From Brachypterus glaber (taxonomy: Eukaryota > Arthropoda > Insecta > Coleoptera > Kateretidae), in assembly GCA_958510825.1 (NCBI GenBank), contig OY294050.1, forward strand, positions 7,541,340-7,605,339: 64,000 nt of DNA, read 5' to 3'. Each line of letters opens with the position of its first letter. The first letter of the stretch is position 1. Both the position numbers and the translations under genes were made by a program. Positions 45,601-53,407 of this stretch are shown here, piece after piece. The notes below the pieces were generated by a model. That model ran no database searches and had not been told where the DNA came from. It was given only the letters and a program-made list of their open reading frames with translations.

Positions 45601-46893
45601 TGTCAACACTAAAAAGTCTAAAGAATGTTCATTTAATCAAAATATCATTCCATAAATTCTCATTTCTTTAAAAAATTATCAAATATGTGAAAGGTACTTT
45701 TTAAAGACTGTTCTTACCCCTTAGTCCCAGAATAATAAATGTAATTTATATGACTCGGCAAGTCAAAAATAGATTTTTTGGTAGCTCATTGCCAGAGCTT
45801 TTGGAGCTCCTAGCACCCAACCCAGGTAGCAAGGGATGTTATATTACAAGAAATTAACATCACTTTTGGGTGTATTTTTAAACTAAATCATAACATCAAA
45901 TAATATTGAAAAATAACATGTATTTAACATCACATTTGCAACGTAACACGTGTGACGTGACAACCATGTTATTAAATAACAAATAATTAGCAACGCTGTG
46001 AATATATCGCATGTCACATATTAACGTGGCTTTCACGTGAATGTCATGTTATTTTGCTTCTCACCGACGTTCGAAGCAAAAAAATCGATATAAGATGATG
46101 TTGATAGAGTAAATTATTATAAGGAAATTGTATACACATTATACGATTTCCAATGGATAGGGGGCTGCCGGGCTTCTCAAGACCACGGACACGGATTAAA
46201 GGATATATTCTCCGCTTAATCTGCAATTTCGTATTTAGAATCTATCTGTTTCAATCTGTGATTGTGTCAATTACTGATTGATTTTAAATCCGATTTTTTT
46301 ATAGTGTTATAGCGTTTTTAATGGTTTTAATTTAGAAAAAGCTAATATCCTAAAATATTATTTAAATATTAAAGTACCAGTAACGGCATCCATAAGATAT
46401 TAGATATAACAGGAATGTGGATTGATGATGTCACAAACACGTTATTTTCGGGATGTCATTGTGTGATGTTATTAGGGGCGGACTTAGGACATCCCCACCA
46501 TGCTACATTCTTGTTAAATGAGACTACAATCTTAACATCACATGTCACATATTAACGTGACTTTCACGTGAATTTCATGTTATTTTGCTACCTGGGAAAG
46601 GAACCGGATCGGGAGCCTAGCAATTTGAAAATAGCTCAATATAAATGTACTTTAAAACATAAAATACAGCTTTTAAATTAAATTTTATATCTTTTTTAAC
46701 AGGGGTTAGATGAAGTACCAACAAGGTTACCAACAAACGTTAGATCGAGATCATCCACTCCAAATAGAGGTGAGTTACAGATTTCACGTTTGTTTAATTT
46801 GGTTAAAAAAAAATACTATGTATGAAATATCATTAATAAACAACTTTTTTATTTACAGATTCGTCAAGACCAAACTCGACAGATAAATTTTAA
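21616..46893 (+). CDS. PCM1: PCM1 (pericentriolar material 1) homologue, 22 exons, 1383 aa
   Basis: Exons: 21616-21720, 21820-21940, 22065-22249, 23102-23221, 25122-25338, 25744-25883, 27384-27618, 29495-29720, 30264-30409, 31288-31417, 32568-32838, 35519-35875, 36895-37316, 38073-38219, 38816-39088, 39611-39824, 40999-41124, 41604-41818, 43286-43601, 45040-45123, 46703-46769, 46859-46893. Every junction is GT-AG and phases close over 4152 nt. PCM1 is the scaffold of centriolar satellites, which move centrosome and cilium proteins along microtubules; the fly homologue is combover. Coiled coils run through residues about 178-498. Asn/Gln-rich linkers fill the middle. Residues about 1032-1103 carry the diagnostic conserved block. 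The end is acidic (EEDLEEEEDEGAVGG). The start codon context CAAAAATG is typical of insects. Introns hold most of the window's mobile elements. Confidence 0.93.
22410..22810 (+). repeat. Degenerate minisatellite, about 80-bp unit, 5 copies
   Basis: A unit containing GGTAGGGGCGCCAAT, TTTTGTAGAAACNCTCAGGG, CAAAGCTTTTTTT and GAGGGTTTTTTTG recurs about five times with substitutions and length changes. It is G/T-biased on the plus strand, unlike its neighbours. It lies in PCM1 intron 3. The spacers are as variable as the repeats and the units abut, so it is not CRISPR-like. Confidence 0.75.
23602..23666. mobile_element. 65-bp hAT-type MITE, copy 2
   Basis: The ends are TAAGGACACCAAATCTG and GATCTAGTGTCCCTA, matching the 436-522 family. 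Flanks are ACTCACCT (23594-23601) and ACTCACCC (23667-23674), an 8-bp target duplication with one change. It lies in PCM1 intron 4. Confidence 0.75.
23860..24419. mobile_element. Long inverted-repeat element with a second MITE nested at its centre
   Basis: Outer arms: CGCCTGGGCCATTTTAAAT at the left and the complement of ATTTAAAATCGCCCAGGT at the right. They pair inward through CTTGGACCCCTGCATTTTTT, GATACACTTTTTTAGA and AAAAAAACGTTTTTT. The central stretch (24131-24270) is a copy of the GTTCAAGTATTACGTAACGC MITE. The whole is one nested palindrome in PCM1 intron 4. Confidence 0.7.
24480..25022 (+). repeat. Dispersed repeat R, copy 1
   Basis: A recurrent non-coding sequence with segments TTTTACATTACCTGAGCT near 24690, the TTGCTTCATTTTTACAAAA block, CCATAAAACAAGAAAAAAAT and an end ATGAGCATCAACT. 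Other copies: 41900-42725 (plus) and 63020-63480 (minus). No inverted ends were recognised; class unknown. It sits in PCM1 intron 4, ending 100 bp before exon 5. Confidence 0.55.
25884..27383 (+). other. PCM1 intron 6: nothing recognised
   Basis: AT-rich sequence without a recognisable element or extra exon. The only notable part is a less AT-rich 3' portion near 27050-27330 before exon 7. Confidence 0.4.
27763..28430. mobile_element. Copy of the CACGCTAAT/TTGCCAACGC inverted-repeat element, right end damaged
   Basis: The left arm (GGCTTGCCAACGCAAACCA, then AGTTAATCCTGCTAGTAGG, then GGTGCTCGGTTTCGGAAGAT) and internal arm (28360-28430, complement of the same) match the complete copy at 50235-50969. 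The right arm stops after ATAATGTGTAGAC (28430), short of the terminal TTGCGTTGGCAAG, and a Tc1-like transposase remnant begins immediately. PCM1 intron 7. Confidence 0.65.
28390..28975 (-). pseudogene. Tc1-like transposase remnant
   Basis: Read on the minus strand, 28969-28742 gives a helix-turn-helix region (FEAVFLWLHPKGPKM, then TFVNKWVKRYLKTKNVDD) with one in-frame stop. 28715 onward gives GLDISHETIRTHLQAHDLKW and KPQREKRLAWSKG, then in another frame KVIFNDEASFWGY, whose D matches a catalytic DDE-type position. These are Tc1/mariner family motifs. At least one stop and one frameshift break it and the C-terminal part is lost. Paired sequences at 29055-29080 and 29385-29411 (CATTTTAAGAATGC) probably derive from its terminal repeats. 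Confidence 0.8.
29755..31255. repeat. Two GTCTG-family repeats in PCM1 introns 8 and 9
   Basis: Copy a (about 29755-30060, intron 8) begins GCGCTAGAATAATATTATAC and carries GTCTGTCTGTTCG and the GATAACTCGAGAACGAATAA block. Copy b (about 30510-31255, intron 9) has the same core and ends TTTACTGTGAATAATATATA near 31225. Long A/T homopolymer tracts lie between. It is non-coding. Confidence 0.55.
32092..32548. mobile_element. Foldback element interrupted by a SINE, ending 20 nt before exon 11
   Basis: The arms GTCGCTTGCAAAACAACTTT (left) and the complement of AAGTTCTTTTGCTAGCGAT (right) belong to the 6635-7266 family. The inner parts CACTACGATATTTTAAGAAC and GTTCTTGAAATGTCGTAGTG also pair. Between the arms lies SINE copy A (32281-32488). 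The right end is about 20 nt upstream of the PCM1 exon 11 acceptor (AG at 32566-32567). Confidence 0.65.
32281..32488 (-). mobile_element. tRNA-type SINE family 2, copy A
   Basis: On the minus strand it begins near GGGAGATTTAGCTCAGCGG (A box TAGCTCAGCGG) and continues to a B-box-like GAGTTCAAACCTC. The body then reads TGCCTTTTTCAGTTAATTAA, AAATTTGGCGAAGGC, GCCGGTGGTTCCCTCTACTA and CACACAAGTCCTGGAC. The body is shared almost exactly with copy B (43635-43857), but the first half of the tRNA-like part differs. It is not counted as a working tRNA: no complete cloverleaf could be drawn. Confidence 0.75.
32857..33903. mobile_element. Palindromic CTATGGTCTGTTT element split by a CCCAGGTAGC element
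   Basis: Outer halves 32857-32985 and 33820-33903 together make one copy of the roughly 212-bp palindromic element found whole at 48129-48343 and 48629-48840 (ends CTATGGTCTGTTT / its complement). The left end begins 18 nt after the exon 11 donor. Everything from 32986 to 33819 is a later insertion. Confidence 0.8.
32986..33819 (+). mobile_element. CCCAGGTAGC element, 834 bp, copy 1
   Basis: The ends are CCCAGGTAGCAA and TTGCTACCTGGG, with AA on both outer sides. The interior repeats short words such as AACATCAC, GTGATGTTA, TAACATGACAT and CACGTGAAA. By comparison with the unbroken sister elements, the host site read CTATACACAAACATA, so the insertion duplicated only AA. Copy 2 is at 45821-46596 in opposite orientation. 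No transposase frame is present. PCM1 intron 11. Confidence 0.8.
33954..35273. mobile_element. Foldback element, about 1.32 kb (ATACAGGGTGTTTCAGA ends)
   Basis: Left CATACAGGGTGTTTCAGAGT and right the complement of AACATTCTGAGACACCCTGT. Mirror blocks: TTCCAAAATCTCTTAGGGG near 33978 and its complement near 35238; CGCTTCATTTTAT-type block near 34900 against ATAAAATGAAGCG near 34313; GGTTCCAAACCGCTAAG near 34211 against the complement near 35010. The core near 34555-34700 has a separate hairpin (AACCTGC...GCAGGTT). PCM1 intron 11. Confidence 0.7.
36180..36330. mobile_element. Right end of a CACGCTAAT/TTGCCAACGC element
   Basis: CCGAAACCGAGCATCTCAGA, GGTTTTATAATGTGGAGAC, AGGATTAACTCTTGG and TTGCGTTGGCAAGTCTC repeat the right arm of the full copy at 50235-50969; the left arm is absent. 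PCM1 intron 12. Confidence 0.6.
39099..39214. mobile_element. 116-bp hairpin MITE 10 nt after a PCM1 donor site
   Basis: Left CCCTGGTACGTCCGCCGCC and right CGCAGCCGACGTACCACTG pair, together with GATGGCCA/TGGCCATTG and CAGCCGACG/CGTCGGCGG inside. It is GC-richer than the surrounding intron. The element begins about 10 nt after the exon 15 boundary (39088), just beyond the GTATGT donor. Confidence 0.65.
39611..39824 (+). CDS. PCM1: PCM1 exon 16: family-defining conserved block
   Basis: This exon encodes KLFDELRENVYREVASL, ISANEARPHFLIQLFRDLQL and a following helix SLRLKTLQSIQSVI. The same pattern (EVATLISQNE-RPH-LIELF-ELQLL) is the most conserved part of vertebrate PCM1, so this exon carries the identification. 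Phase is 2 in and 0 out. Confidence 0.93.
40550..40860. repeat. GACCGACC-containing repeat in PCM1 intron 16
   Basis: It contains GAACTTTTGGTAACATACCT, AAGCGTTCTTAAGTTATCGT and a tandem of CCGACCGACCCATCAA. The layout resembles the GTCTG family (response block, short-unit array, A-rich tail) but with a different array unit. It may be a divergent subfamily. Confidence 0.45.
41900..42725 (+). repeat. Dispersed repeat R, copy 2, with internal duplication
   Basis: Same family as 24480-25022, from CAGAATCTGAGTCAAAAATT to an end ATGAGCATCAACT (42710-42720). Within it a 104-bp piece is present twice (42081-42184 and 42336-42439, one mismatch), and between the two lies a copied PCM1 exon fragment (42189-42332). 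PCM1 intron 18. Confidence 0.65.
42189..42332 (+). pseudogene. 144-bp copy of part of PCM1 exon 19 inside intron 18
   Basis: It matches 43431-43574 in exon 19 with three differences, all G in the exon and A in the copy (exon-side positions near 43507, 43534 and 43550). No splice acceptor precedes it and no donor follows, and the frame runs to a stop in the adjoining repeat. It is therefore read as a fragment and not an alternative exon. The near identity indicates recent copying or gene conversion. Confidence 0.85.
43000..43250. repeat. GTCTG-family dispersed repeat, PCM1 intron 18
   Basis: TCAAGTCGATCGGATTATTC, GAGTTATCATGC, GGATAGACGGACGGACGGAC and an ATTCTAGCGCAGGCGCTG end, in the order seen in the other copies. 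It stops about 35 nt before exon 19 (43286). Confidence 0.55.
43635..43857 (-). mobile_element. tRNA-type SINE family 2, copy B
   Basis: On the minus strand: GGGAGGATTGGTGTAGTGG (A box TGGTGTAGTGG, matching the consensus), B box GAGTTCGATTCTC, then the same body as copy A (TGCCTTTTTCAGTTAATTAA through GCCGGTGGTTCCCTCTACTA to AAGTCCTGGAC). It starts 34 nt after the PCM1 exon 19 donor. Confidence 0.78.
43858..44560 (+). repeat. Dispersed repeat C, copy 1 (ACATCGGCACTTAG start)
   Basis: It begins ACATCGGCACTTAGTACTAC with a mirror TAAGAGTGTCGATGT. It continues through AAATCTTCGCCGAAAGGTC, TCTCGGCGTTTTAGACC and TTGCGTCCGTCTGTCTGC, and ends near CATGTTTTGACAAGGTTCTT. The same order is found at 54107-54770. 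It is non-coding. Confidence 0.6.
44655..44985. mobile_element. Inverted-repeat element, about 330 bp
   Basis: Left GGTTAGGTTTTTATGGTATC plus GGAGGTATTAAATTAAAAAA pairs with the complement of TTTAATTTAATACCTCCC and ACCCCAAAAACCTAAGCTC on the right. Arms are about 60 bp. PCM1 intron 19. Confidence 0.6.
45821..46596 (-). mobile_element. CCCAGGTAGC element, 776 bp, copy 2 (opposite orientation)
   Basis: It reads as the reverse complement of 32986-33819, with the same ends and AA on each outer side (45819-45820 and 46597-46598). It is somewhat shorter internally. It is in PCM1 intron 20, so the two copies could pair as a long double-stranded region within one pre-mRNA. Confidence 0.8.
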
Positions 46894-46992
46894 AACGTTT
46901 TGGTATTTAACTGGTGCTTTTTATTTATTATTGCCTAGATAGGGTTTAAAATAGCTATAAACAATGACAAAAAATGACTTAATGGAATATTA

Positions 46993-46998
46993 AATAAA
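46993..46998 (+). terminator. Probable PCM1 poly(A) signal
   Basis: AATAAA about 100 nt after the TAA stop, with a following GT-rich stretch. Position fits a short 3' UTR. Confidence 0.5.
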
Positions 46999-47180
46999 AA
47001 GGAAAGTACAGTTTTGCGTAACAAGTGGGAGTATTTTCCACGAGACGTAAGCAGAGTGTCGAAATGTTCACACGAGTGTATTAAACACTTTCCTTGTGAG
47101 TAATGTACACTATTTTTCCTACGACCAATAAATATTAGATTAATTTCAAAAATACAAATATAAATACCAGAAATATTAAT

Positions 47181-48058
47181 TAGAGGAAAGTCGCCTAATT
47201 TCGGATACCATTTACAATGTATTCAATATTTAATACTCGGTATTACTTTTTGATATTTTTTTTATATAACCAGATACAACTTATTATAGCGAACCATGAT
47301 TTATTATAAAAGCAATTTTATTACAGTTTATTTTTTCCAAAAAACACGGTTAAAAAAAATCAGCGCATTTTTGTGCATTTGAAAAAGGGCTCCTAATTTC
47401 GGACATATCCGAAAAATTTTTTTCAAGAGTAGATCTGGATCCCATTGCTTATGTTTCTTGTTATTCCTTCACATTTAAGACGTAATTTAATCATTAAGCG
47501 ATTTTCTACGAAATACTATAGGAACTATAATTTTAGATTCCCAATTTCGAATATCTTAGTATCTTAGGTAATTTTCGTTTTTTCAAAATTGTTTATCTTA
47601 GTTTGTTGTATCATTATAAAAAAAATAATTAATGGTTGGTTATCCTGAATAATATCAAATGCACAAAAATGGTCTATCCGAAATTAGGCAACTTTCTGCT
47701 TTTTAGATTAGAAATTTGTAGAATGTTTACGTTTTCAAATTGCTTAATTATGAATAGTGGATCAACTTAACTAACATCATAACTTACCCAAGACAGAATC
47801 ACGAACTTTTATAACGATTATTTATAAAATAAAAAAGCATAATAATGCAACTGAGCACAAAACTGCCATTTGCAATATAAACGATTTGTGCTGCCATTTA
47901 AAGGGGAGAAGCTCTACCGTTATCATATTACAGGACGGATTTAGTTTGACTTTTGGCTTCACATAAAAGTAGGTTTCTGTTTACCTTTGCAGACAGTATC
48001 TTAAATACACTACTATCCGAAATTTGGAAACCATCCGAAATTAGGCGCATTTCCTCTA
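47181..48058. mobile_element. Foldback element, 878 bp (TAGAGGAAA ends)
   Basis: The ends TAGAGGAAAGTCGCCTAATT and its complement (AATTAGGCGCATTTCCTCTA) bracket a second inner pair of the same motif (GGGCTCCTAATTTCGGACAT near 47387 and TATCCGAAATTAGGCAACTT near 47676). The CCTAATTTCGGA word thus appears at least four times in alternating orientation. It lies between PCM1 and the ZC3H14 side. Confidence 0.65.
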
Positions 48059-48128
48059 TCTTTTTTTGACAAATGATAAAAAAATAATACAAAAATATTT
48101 TACAGATTACGAAATCGCAGTTAACGAA

Positions 48129-48343
48129 CTATGGTCTGTTTCACCAAGCAAGATTATAAATTAAAAATCTTACAGTGAATATTTTTACAACAGGTTTGAA
48201 TAGTATGTTTGTGTATAGAATATAGTTATGTTTTATAAAATATACTAAGCAGTATATTCGCACATCCAATATTCGAATCTGTTTTGAAAATATTCACTGT
48301 GCGATTTTTAATTTACTATCTTGCTTGAAAAAAGAGACCATAG
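48129..48343. mobile_element. Palindromic CTATGGTCTGTTT element, intact copy 1
   Basis: 215 bp. The ends CTATGGTCTGTTTCACCAAG and the near complement TTGCTTGAAAAAAGAGACCATAG pair, and the arms continue to the centre at ATATAGTTATGTT. No target duplication is certain, although AGTTAACGAAC and AGTTATGAACA flank it. Confidence 0.7.
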
Positions 48344-48628
48344 TGAGTTATGAACAGTTTTTCATACCACTTAACTGTATGTAATAAGAGACTTTCTAGT
48401 GTGGCCGTAGGGAAATGACTTTTAAGTAGAGAAAAAGATCTTAATATTACCTATGTATTTTCTTATTTAAACATATAATATGCCTAATTGTGATTTTAGC
48501 TTAGACTTTTGTTTAGTTATTTTTTTTTTTTTTGTTAAAGAATATTAATAAACAAAACATAAGTAAGCATTTATTGGTATTTTAATGTTTTATACTTGAT
48601 GGTTTATTTTTCAGATACTTACCTCTGG

Positions 48629-48840
48629 CTATGGTCTGTTTCATCAAGCAAGATAGTAAATTAAAAATCGCACACTGAATATGAACAGGTTTGAATAGTG
48701 TATGTTTGTGTATAGAACATAGTTATGTTTTATAAAATATACTACGCAGTATATTCGCACATCCACTATTCGAATCTGTTTTGAAAATATTCACTGTGCG
48801 ATTTTTAATTTACTCTCTTGCTTGATGAAACAGACCATAG
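48629..48840. mobile_element. Palindromic CTATGGTCTGTTT element, intact copy 2
   Basis: 212 bp. Same as 48129-48343 in layout, with cleaner ends (CTATGGTCTGTTTCATCAAG / complement). It serves as the unbroken reference for the split copy at 32857-33903. Confidence 0.72.
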
Positions 48841-49339
48841 CTTCTTATACGTTGTATATTTCCTTAATTATGAATGCTTGGCAACGCCGCAAATAATAGT
48901 GTAGAAAAGTATACAAAACAAATTAATAAAAAATTAAAGACAAAGAAATCATTGTGGGTTTTCTGTGCCTTTCATGTTACTTTGTCATCATTTTGCACTT
49001 AAATGGTCACTTAATTGTGTTGAAGTAAAAAAAAACACAAATTTTAAGGTATCTAATTTATTTTAACATACAAAAATATAAATCTACAATTGCAAAGATG
49101 AAATCCAATTCACAATTTTAAATATTCTTGAAATAATTTTCGAAATTATTTAAATAGTCGTCCAATGATAAATTGTGTATTTACATTAAAAGGTACTTGA
49201 GTTATTATTATTAAAAATAACTATTTTATTATACAAAAATACAAATCACTAAAAGTCGACCGGTCTATAGTCAAAATTTCCTTTAAATCCTATTTATTTC
49301 CAATTTTTAATTCTATCAAATCCTTTAAGTCCTATATAA

Positions 49340-49961
49340 TATTAAATCTTATAATACTAGACAAGACATTTTTGCAGGTAGTAGAAAACCTCTGCTTTAT
49401 AGGGAATTTTGGGATTATTATACTCAGAAATCTTTAGAAAATCCAAAAAAATTAGTTCCGTTGTTAATTTATTAATATTATACATTCCAGTGGTAACTAT
49501 TGCAACCATGCGTTTGAAGTAGCATTTCTTCTAATATATTTTCTTTTTTCTCAATTTTGGGCGACTGTGTTTTCGTTTTTTCCAATGTTCTATAATCTAA
49601 AAAAAGAAATATTGTTTTACAAACATTCTTAAAAGACCCAATAATAATGGGCCAGGACACCGGACGTCAAATTAACGCGCATTATACATTTTTTCCTTAA
49701 AAAATAAAAAAAAATGTGCGAATAAAAAAAAATTGGCGAGAACTACTGTGTCAAATGCGAATGCGCAGTTTTTATTTGCTGTGACTATATAATTACCTTA
49801 AAATAACGTTGAATAATTTGAACTAAATTTTGATTTCGGTTAAAAATAATGACCCATAATGCATCGTGGTATATCTGGCATATTATGGGTGGGATTTCTT
49901 ACAAATGCATTTGGTGTTGATTCGTTCTTTTTTGGAGCAGGAGTCACGGGAACTAAAAGGT
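49340..49961 (-). CDS. Candidate 3' exons, possibly of ZC3H14 (uncertain)
   Basis: Minus-strand segment 49961-49903 lies between TTTCAG and GTAAGA and is open in the frame that follows ZC3H14 exon 6 (phase 1 in, 0 out), reading LLVPVTPAPKKNESTPNAF. A second segment begins after TTTTTTTAG at 49601. In phase it reads IIEHWKKRKHSRPK and stops. Another frame of the same segment reads RTLEKTKTQSPKIEKKEN to a stop at 49478. Further down, a third stretch reads KIPYKAEVFYYLQKCLV. The frames do not agree on one end. These may be the ZC3H14 3' end with an exon missing, another gene, or chance open frames. Confidence 0.25.
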
Positions 49962-50234
49962 CTGAAACATTTCAGAAATTACCTACGATTTTTAAGGGTT
50001 AGTTTTTATTTGTGTGCAAAAAAAGCATAATTAAAGCCAAAAACATGTAACCGATAGAATTCTTTAGTATTGTCCTATTTTCAGTTTGAATAAAGATAGT
50101 TTAGGTAAATTAACATAAAATCACATCTTGTATCCATTTGACAGAACAGTTTGTGAACACTGTATATTTTCAACCAGAAATTATTTGTAATCAGGTTACT
50201 TGAAATACAAGATACTATTAGGTATTAAACACCT

Positions 50235-50969
50235 CACGCTAATGTTGAATGCAAATTAAGTTTTAGTGACTTGCCAACGCAAACCAACAGTTAGTCCTGT
50301 TAGTAGGAAGTCTACACAATATAAAATCATTGTCAGTTAAATCTGAGGTGCTCGGTTTCGGAAGATGATGGACATTTTTCATCAGAAATGACCGCAGTGG
50401 ACTGAATAGTTCATTTTATACTGTTTTAGCTTATTCTATACAAATTTTGATCAGAGAATTTAAATCCATTCACAGAAACGGTCTATAGATTTCCATTTCG
50501 AAAAAAAGTATCACTGAGGGAGGTTTTGTGCATCTTATTTTCTCAAAAAATATGCATATTAGTGTATCGATTAATGACAAATTATTTGTTAAACACTTAT
50601 TATTACTGAATTATTGATCTGACACATTATGAGAGATATTTAATACACTGCCCTATATTTTTTTAGAAAATAACCTACCAAATACATCTGCAACTATTTT
50701 TTCCGAATTGAGAATTGATAGACTATTTATGTGAACGGATTTAAAATCTATGACTAAAATTTGTATAGAATATTCTAAAACAGTATAAAATAAAGTTTAG
50801 TTAAGTCCGCTATGATAATTTCTAAGGAAAAAAGTCCATTATCTTAAACCGAGCACCTCAGATTCTACTGTTAATGGTTTTATAATCTGCAGACCTCCTA
50901 CTAGCAGGATTAACCCTTGGCTTGCGTTGGCAAGTCACTAAAACTTAATTTGTATTCAAGATTAGCGTG
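50235..50969. mobile_element. Complete inverted-repeat element, 735 bp, 4-bp TSD
   Basis: Starts CACGCTAATGTTGAATGC and ends with the complement of CACGCTAATCTTGAATAC. Arms of about 130 bp include TTGCCAACGCAAACCAA and GGTGCTCGGTTT. The direct repeat ACCT flanks it at 50231-50234 and 50970-50973. The interior is non-coding and itself partly mirrored (AAAATATGCATATTAGTG). Damaged copies: 27763-28430 and 36180-36330. Confidence 0.78.
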
Positions 50970-51379
50970 ACCTACAGTTGTTCCAGACCTTGGTGCCAGA
51001 CTTTACAGAATTCAGGTGGGTATTTCCGGAAAATTATTTTCCATCAAGTTTAAAATTATAATATTTTAAATATTCCTAAATAAATACATTTGTCATCGTT
51101 TGCAATTTAATATTTAAACAAGAGTGGGCTGAATAAATATTGGCGAAATGCCTAATAATAATTTCCAGTAAAAGTTTAAAATTTTATTTTAAATGGAAAA
51201 TATTCTATTTTAGATATACCTAATAATAAACACCTTGAATTTAGTTTTCCTTTTTCAATTTAAAATATAAAATTTAGTGATATTTGGCACATTTACGCCG
51301 TAGCGAAGAAGATTTAGTGGGGGGGAAGGTCAAAAATTTTCACTCCTTTGCACCCTTCCATCACAACTTTTTTTTTAAT

Positions 51380-51579
51380 NNNNNNNNNNNNNNNNNNNNN
51401 NNNNNNNNNNNNNNNNNNNNNNNNNNNNNNNNNNNNNNNNNNNNNNNNNNNNNNNNNNNNNNNNNNNNNNNNNNNNNNNNNNNNNNNNNNNNNNNNNNNN
51501 NNNNNNNNNNNNNNNNNNNNNNNNNNNNNNNNNNNNNNNNNNNNNNNNNNNNNNNNNNNNNNNNNNNNNNNNNNNNNNN
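51380..51579. other. Assembly gap, 200 N
   Basis: Exactly 200 N, the usual placeholder length, so the true size is unknown. Any reading frame spanning it is meaningless. It falls where the missing 3' part of ZC3H14 could lie. Confidence 0.99.
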
Positions 51580-52166
51580 TCTAGCTTAGTAGGGCAGTAT
51601 ATAGGTATAGGCATATGAATAAATGATTAAACATTATATTGAAAATTATTTAAAACGTCCCCCTATAGGGGGGGGGGTCCTTCCTAAAGGTGACTTCATT
51701 TTTTTCTTCTATTTTATAGGGGGTCAAGGCAAAAGTGACGAAAGGTGACGAATGGGGAAAGGGGGGTCAAAAATTGGTCAAAAATAGGTGACGTCATTCT
51801 TGAACAGCCGCTTAACCCATTAACGCTCGGTCATACCGAGAGGTACCAACTGATTTGATACAAAAAATAAAAAATAAATTAAAAAAAATATATTCTGGAC
51901 GCTAATGGGTTAACTTAATTTAGTTTTTTTTTGTCAATATTTGGTTTTGTTTGGAAAATACTTGGCCAAGAACGGGAACAGTGTTCGATATAGGGCTAAG
52001 TGTCATGACTAAAATGATTAAATAAATTAAATATTTTTGCGAAAAAGTCCAAATTAACACAATTTGGGATGATTATATGGACAAGCTGCGTTTCCACAGT
52101 TTAAACTGAACTTACAAATTATTTTACTTACATTTTTTGCTAGAAAAAGAAATAATTGATAACACC

Positions 52167-52447
52167 AGCCCACAAAAAAAAGTTATCTGTGCTGTGGCTG
52201 AGACCCATCCATTCTTATGTATTTTGGGAAGCGGACACGAATCTGTCATAAAAAAGGCACTTCATGGGCTCATTTTTTTTTGCTACACTGAAATTGAAGA
52301 TGAGATTATTTACCATTTTAGACGGTTTTTTCAGTGTAGCAAAATGAGCCCATGAGTTGCCTTTCTTATGACAGATTCGTGTTTAGCATCCCAAAATAGA
52401 AAAGAAAAGGTGGGTCTCAACCTCAGCACAACTTTTTATTGTGGGCT
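52167..52447. mobile_element. Foldback element, 281 bp (AGCCCACAA ends)
   Basis: AGCCCACAAAAAAAAGTTAT pairs with AACTTTTTATTGTGGGCT. Inner pairs include GACACGAATCTGTCATAA / TTATGACAGATTCGTGT and GGGCTCATTTTTTTTTGCTA / TAGCAAAATGAGCCCA. The open frame at 52137-52355 is one arm of the hairpin, not a gene. Confidence 0.7.
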
Positions 52448-52512
52448 TTTATAACTGCTCTCAGTGTCATTGTTACAATTTGGTAGAGTGCCTTGTCAGA
52501 AAACGTCACATA

Positions 52513-52718
52513 CCCGGACAACATCCATGAACTCATGAGGCCTCATGGGAGCATCATGTTATGATTTCCACGTTTTGTACTCATACGAACATCATGATGA
52601 GCACATCTCATGATTTTGTGATCATGTTATGAGTTTGTCATGAGGTGTATACATTTAACGTTAAATCATTAAATAATGTCATAATGACTTCCACGTGAAA
52701 TAGCAAATGTTGCCCGGG
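52513..52718. mobile_element. CCCGGACAACAT element, 206 bp, rich in TCATGA words
   Basis: The ends CCCGGACAACAT and ATGTTGCCCGGG are inverted repeats. The interior repeats TCATGA/CATGATG words and a CACGTGAAATAGCAA end. A second right half occurs at about 53260-53353 (CACGTGAAATAGCAAATGTT then GTCCGGGT). Architecture resembles the CCCAGGTAGC elements. Confidence 0.65.
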
Positions 52719-53407
52719 ACCCGATTGAGAACGATTGCCGAATAGTACAGGCTTCTGTAATGTTTCAATTTCAGTGCACTTAACAGCGTTATGCTATAGG
52801 TGGCGCCACATATTATTTCCTACCATTAACTAAACTTTTTAAACGAATAAAGTCGCCTTCTAGGAATATAGTATGTAAAGGCAGCTGTCTTTATAAGGAT
52901 ATACTACTAGTAACTACTACTGGTCAGCTAATTCGATACACATTATCAGATTGGTATGGTGAGCCGAGATATCTGGAGGCTTTAGCCTAGAGGAACTAGT
53001 TCCTCTAGTCATCTTGGGGAATATTCCAGTGTCCTCAAGTTGTTGAAAATAGACCTGTGTGGTGGGGTCCTAAGGGGTCGATTTTTTCGTTTTTTTCTTC
53101 TCTTCGCGTTTTCAAGATATGAGCAAAAAGGTGTGTGCTTGTGATCTTTTTAAGCAGGGTAAATTTTTTTTATAATTTTAAATTTCGCAGTTAATTTATA
53201 GTTTGCTCATGTGCATTCCGTAGACCGCTGCTAGATCTTCATGACATGATCTCGTAATGACTTCACAATGAGTTGTCATCTGTATGCGTTCATGAACTCA
53301 GAGAAAATCATTAAATGATGACTTCCACGTGAAATAGCAAATGTTGTCCGGGTTAAGGCTCTCTACCATTTGGTACTCTGAGTGATAAACTGATTGACAG
53401 AAATACT

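Noticed and set aside
51284..51614. Open frames through the N run
   Set aside because: They exist only because unknown bases contain no stop codons.
52137..52355. 72-codon plus-strand frame
   Set aside because: It is one arm of the 281-bp foldback at 52167-52447; the opposite arm repeats it in reverse.
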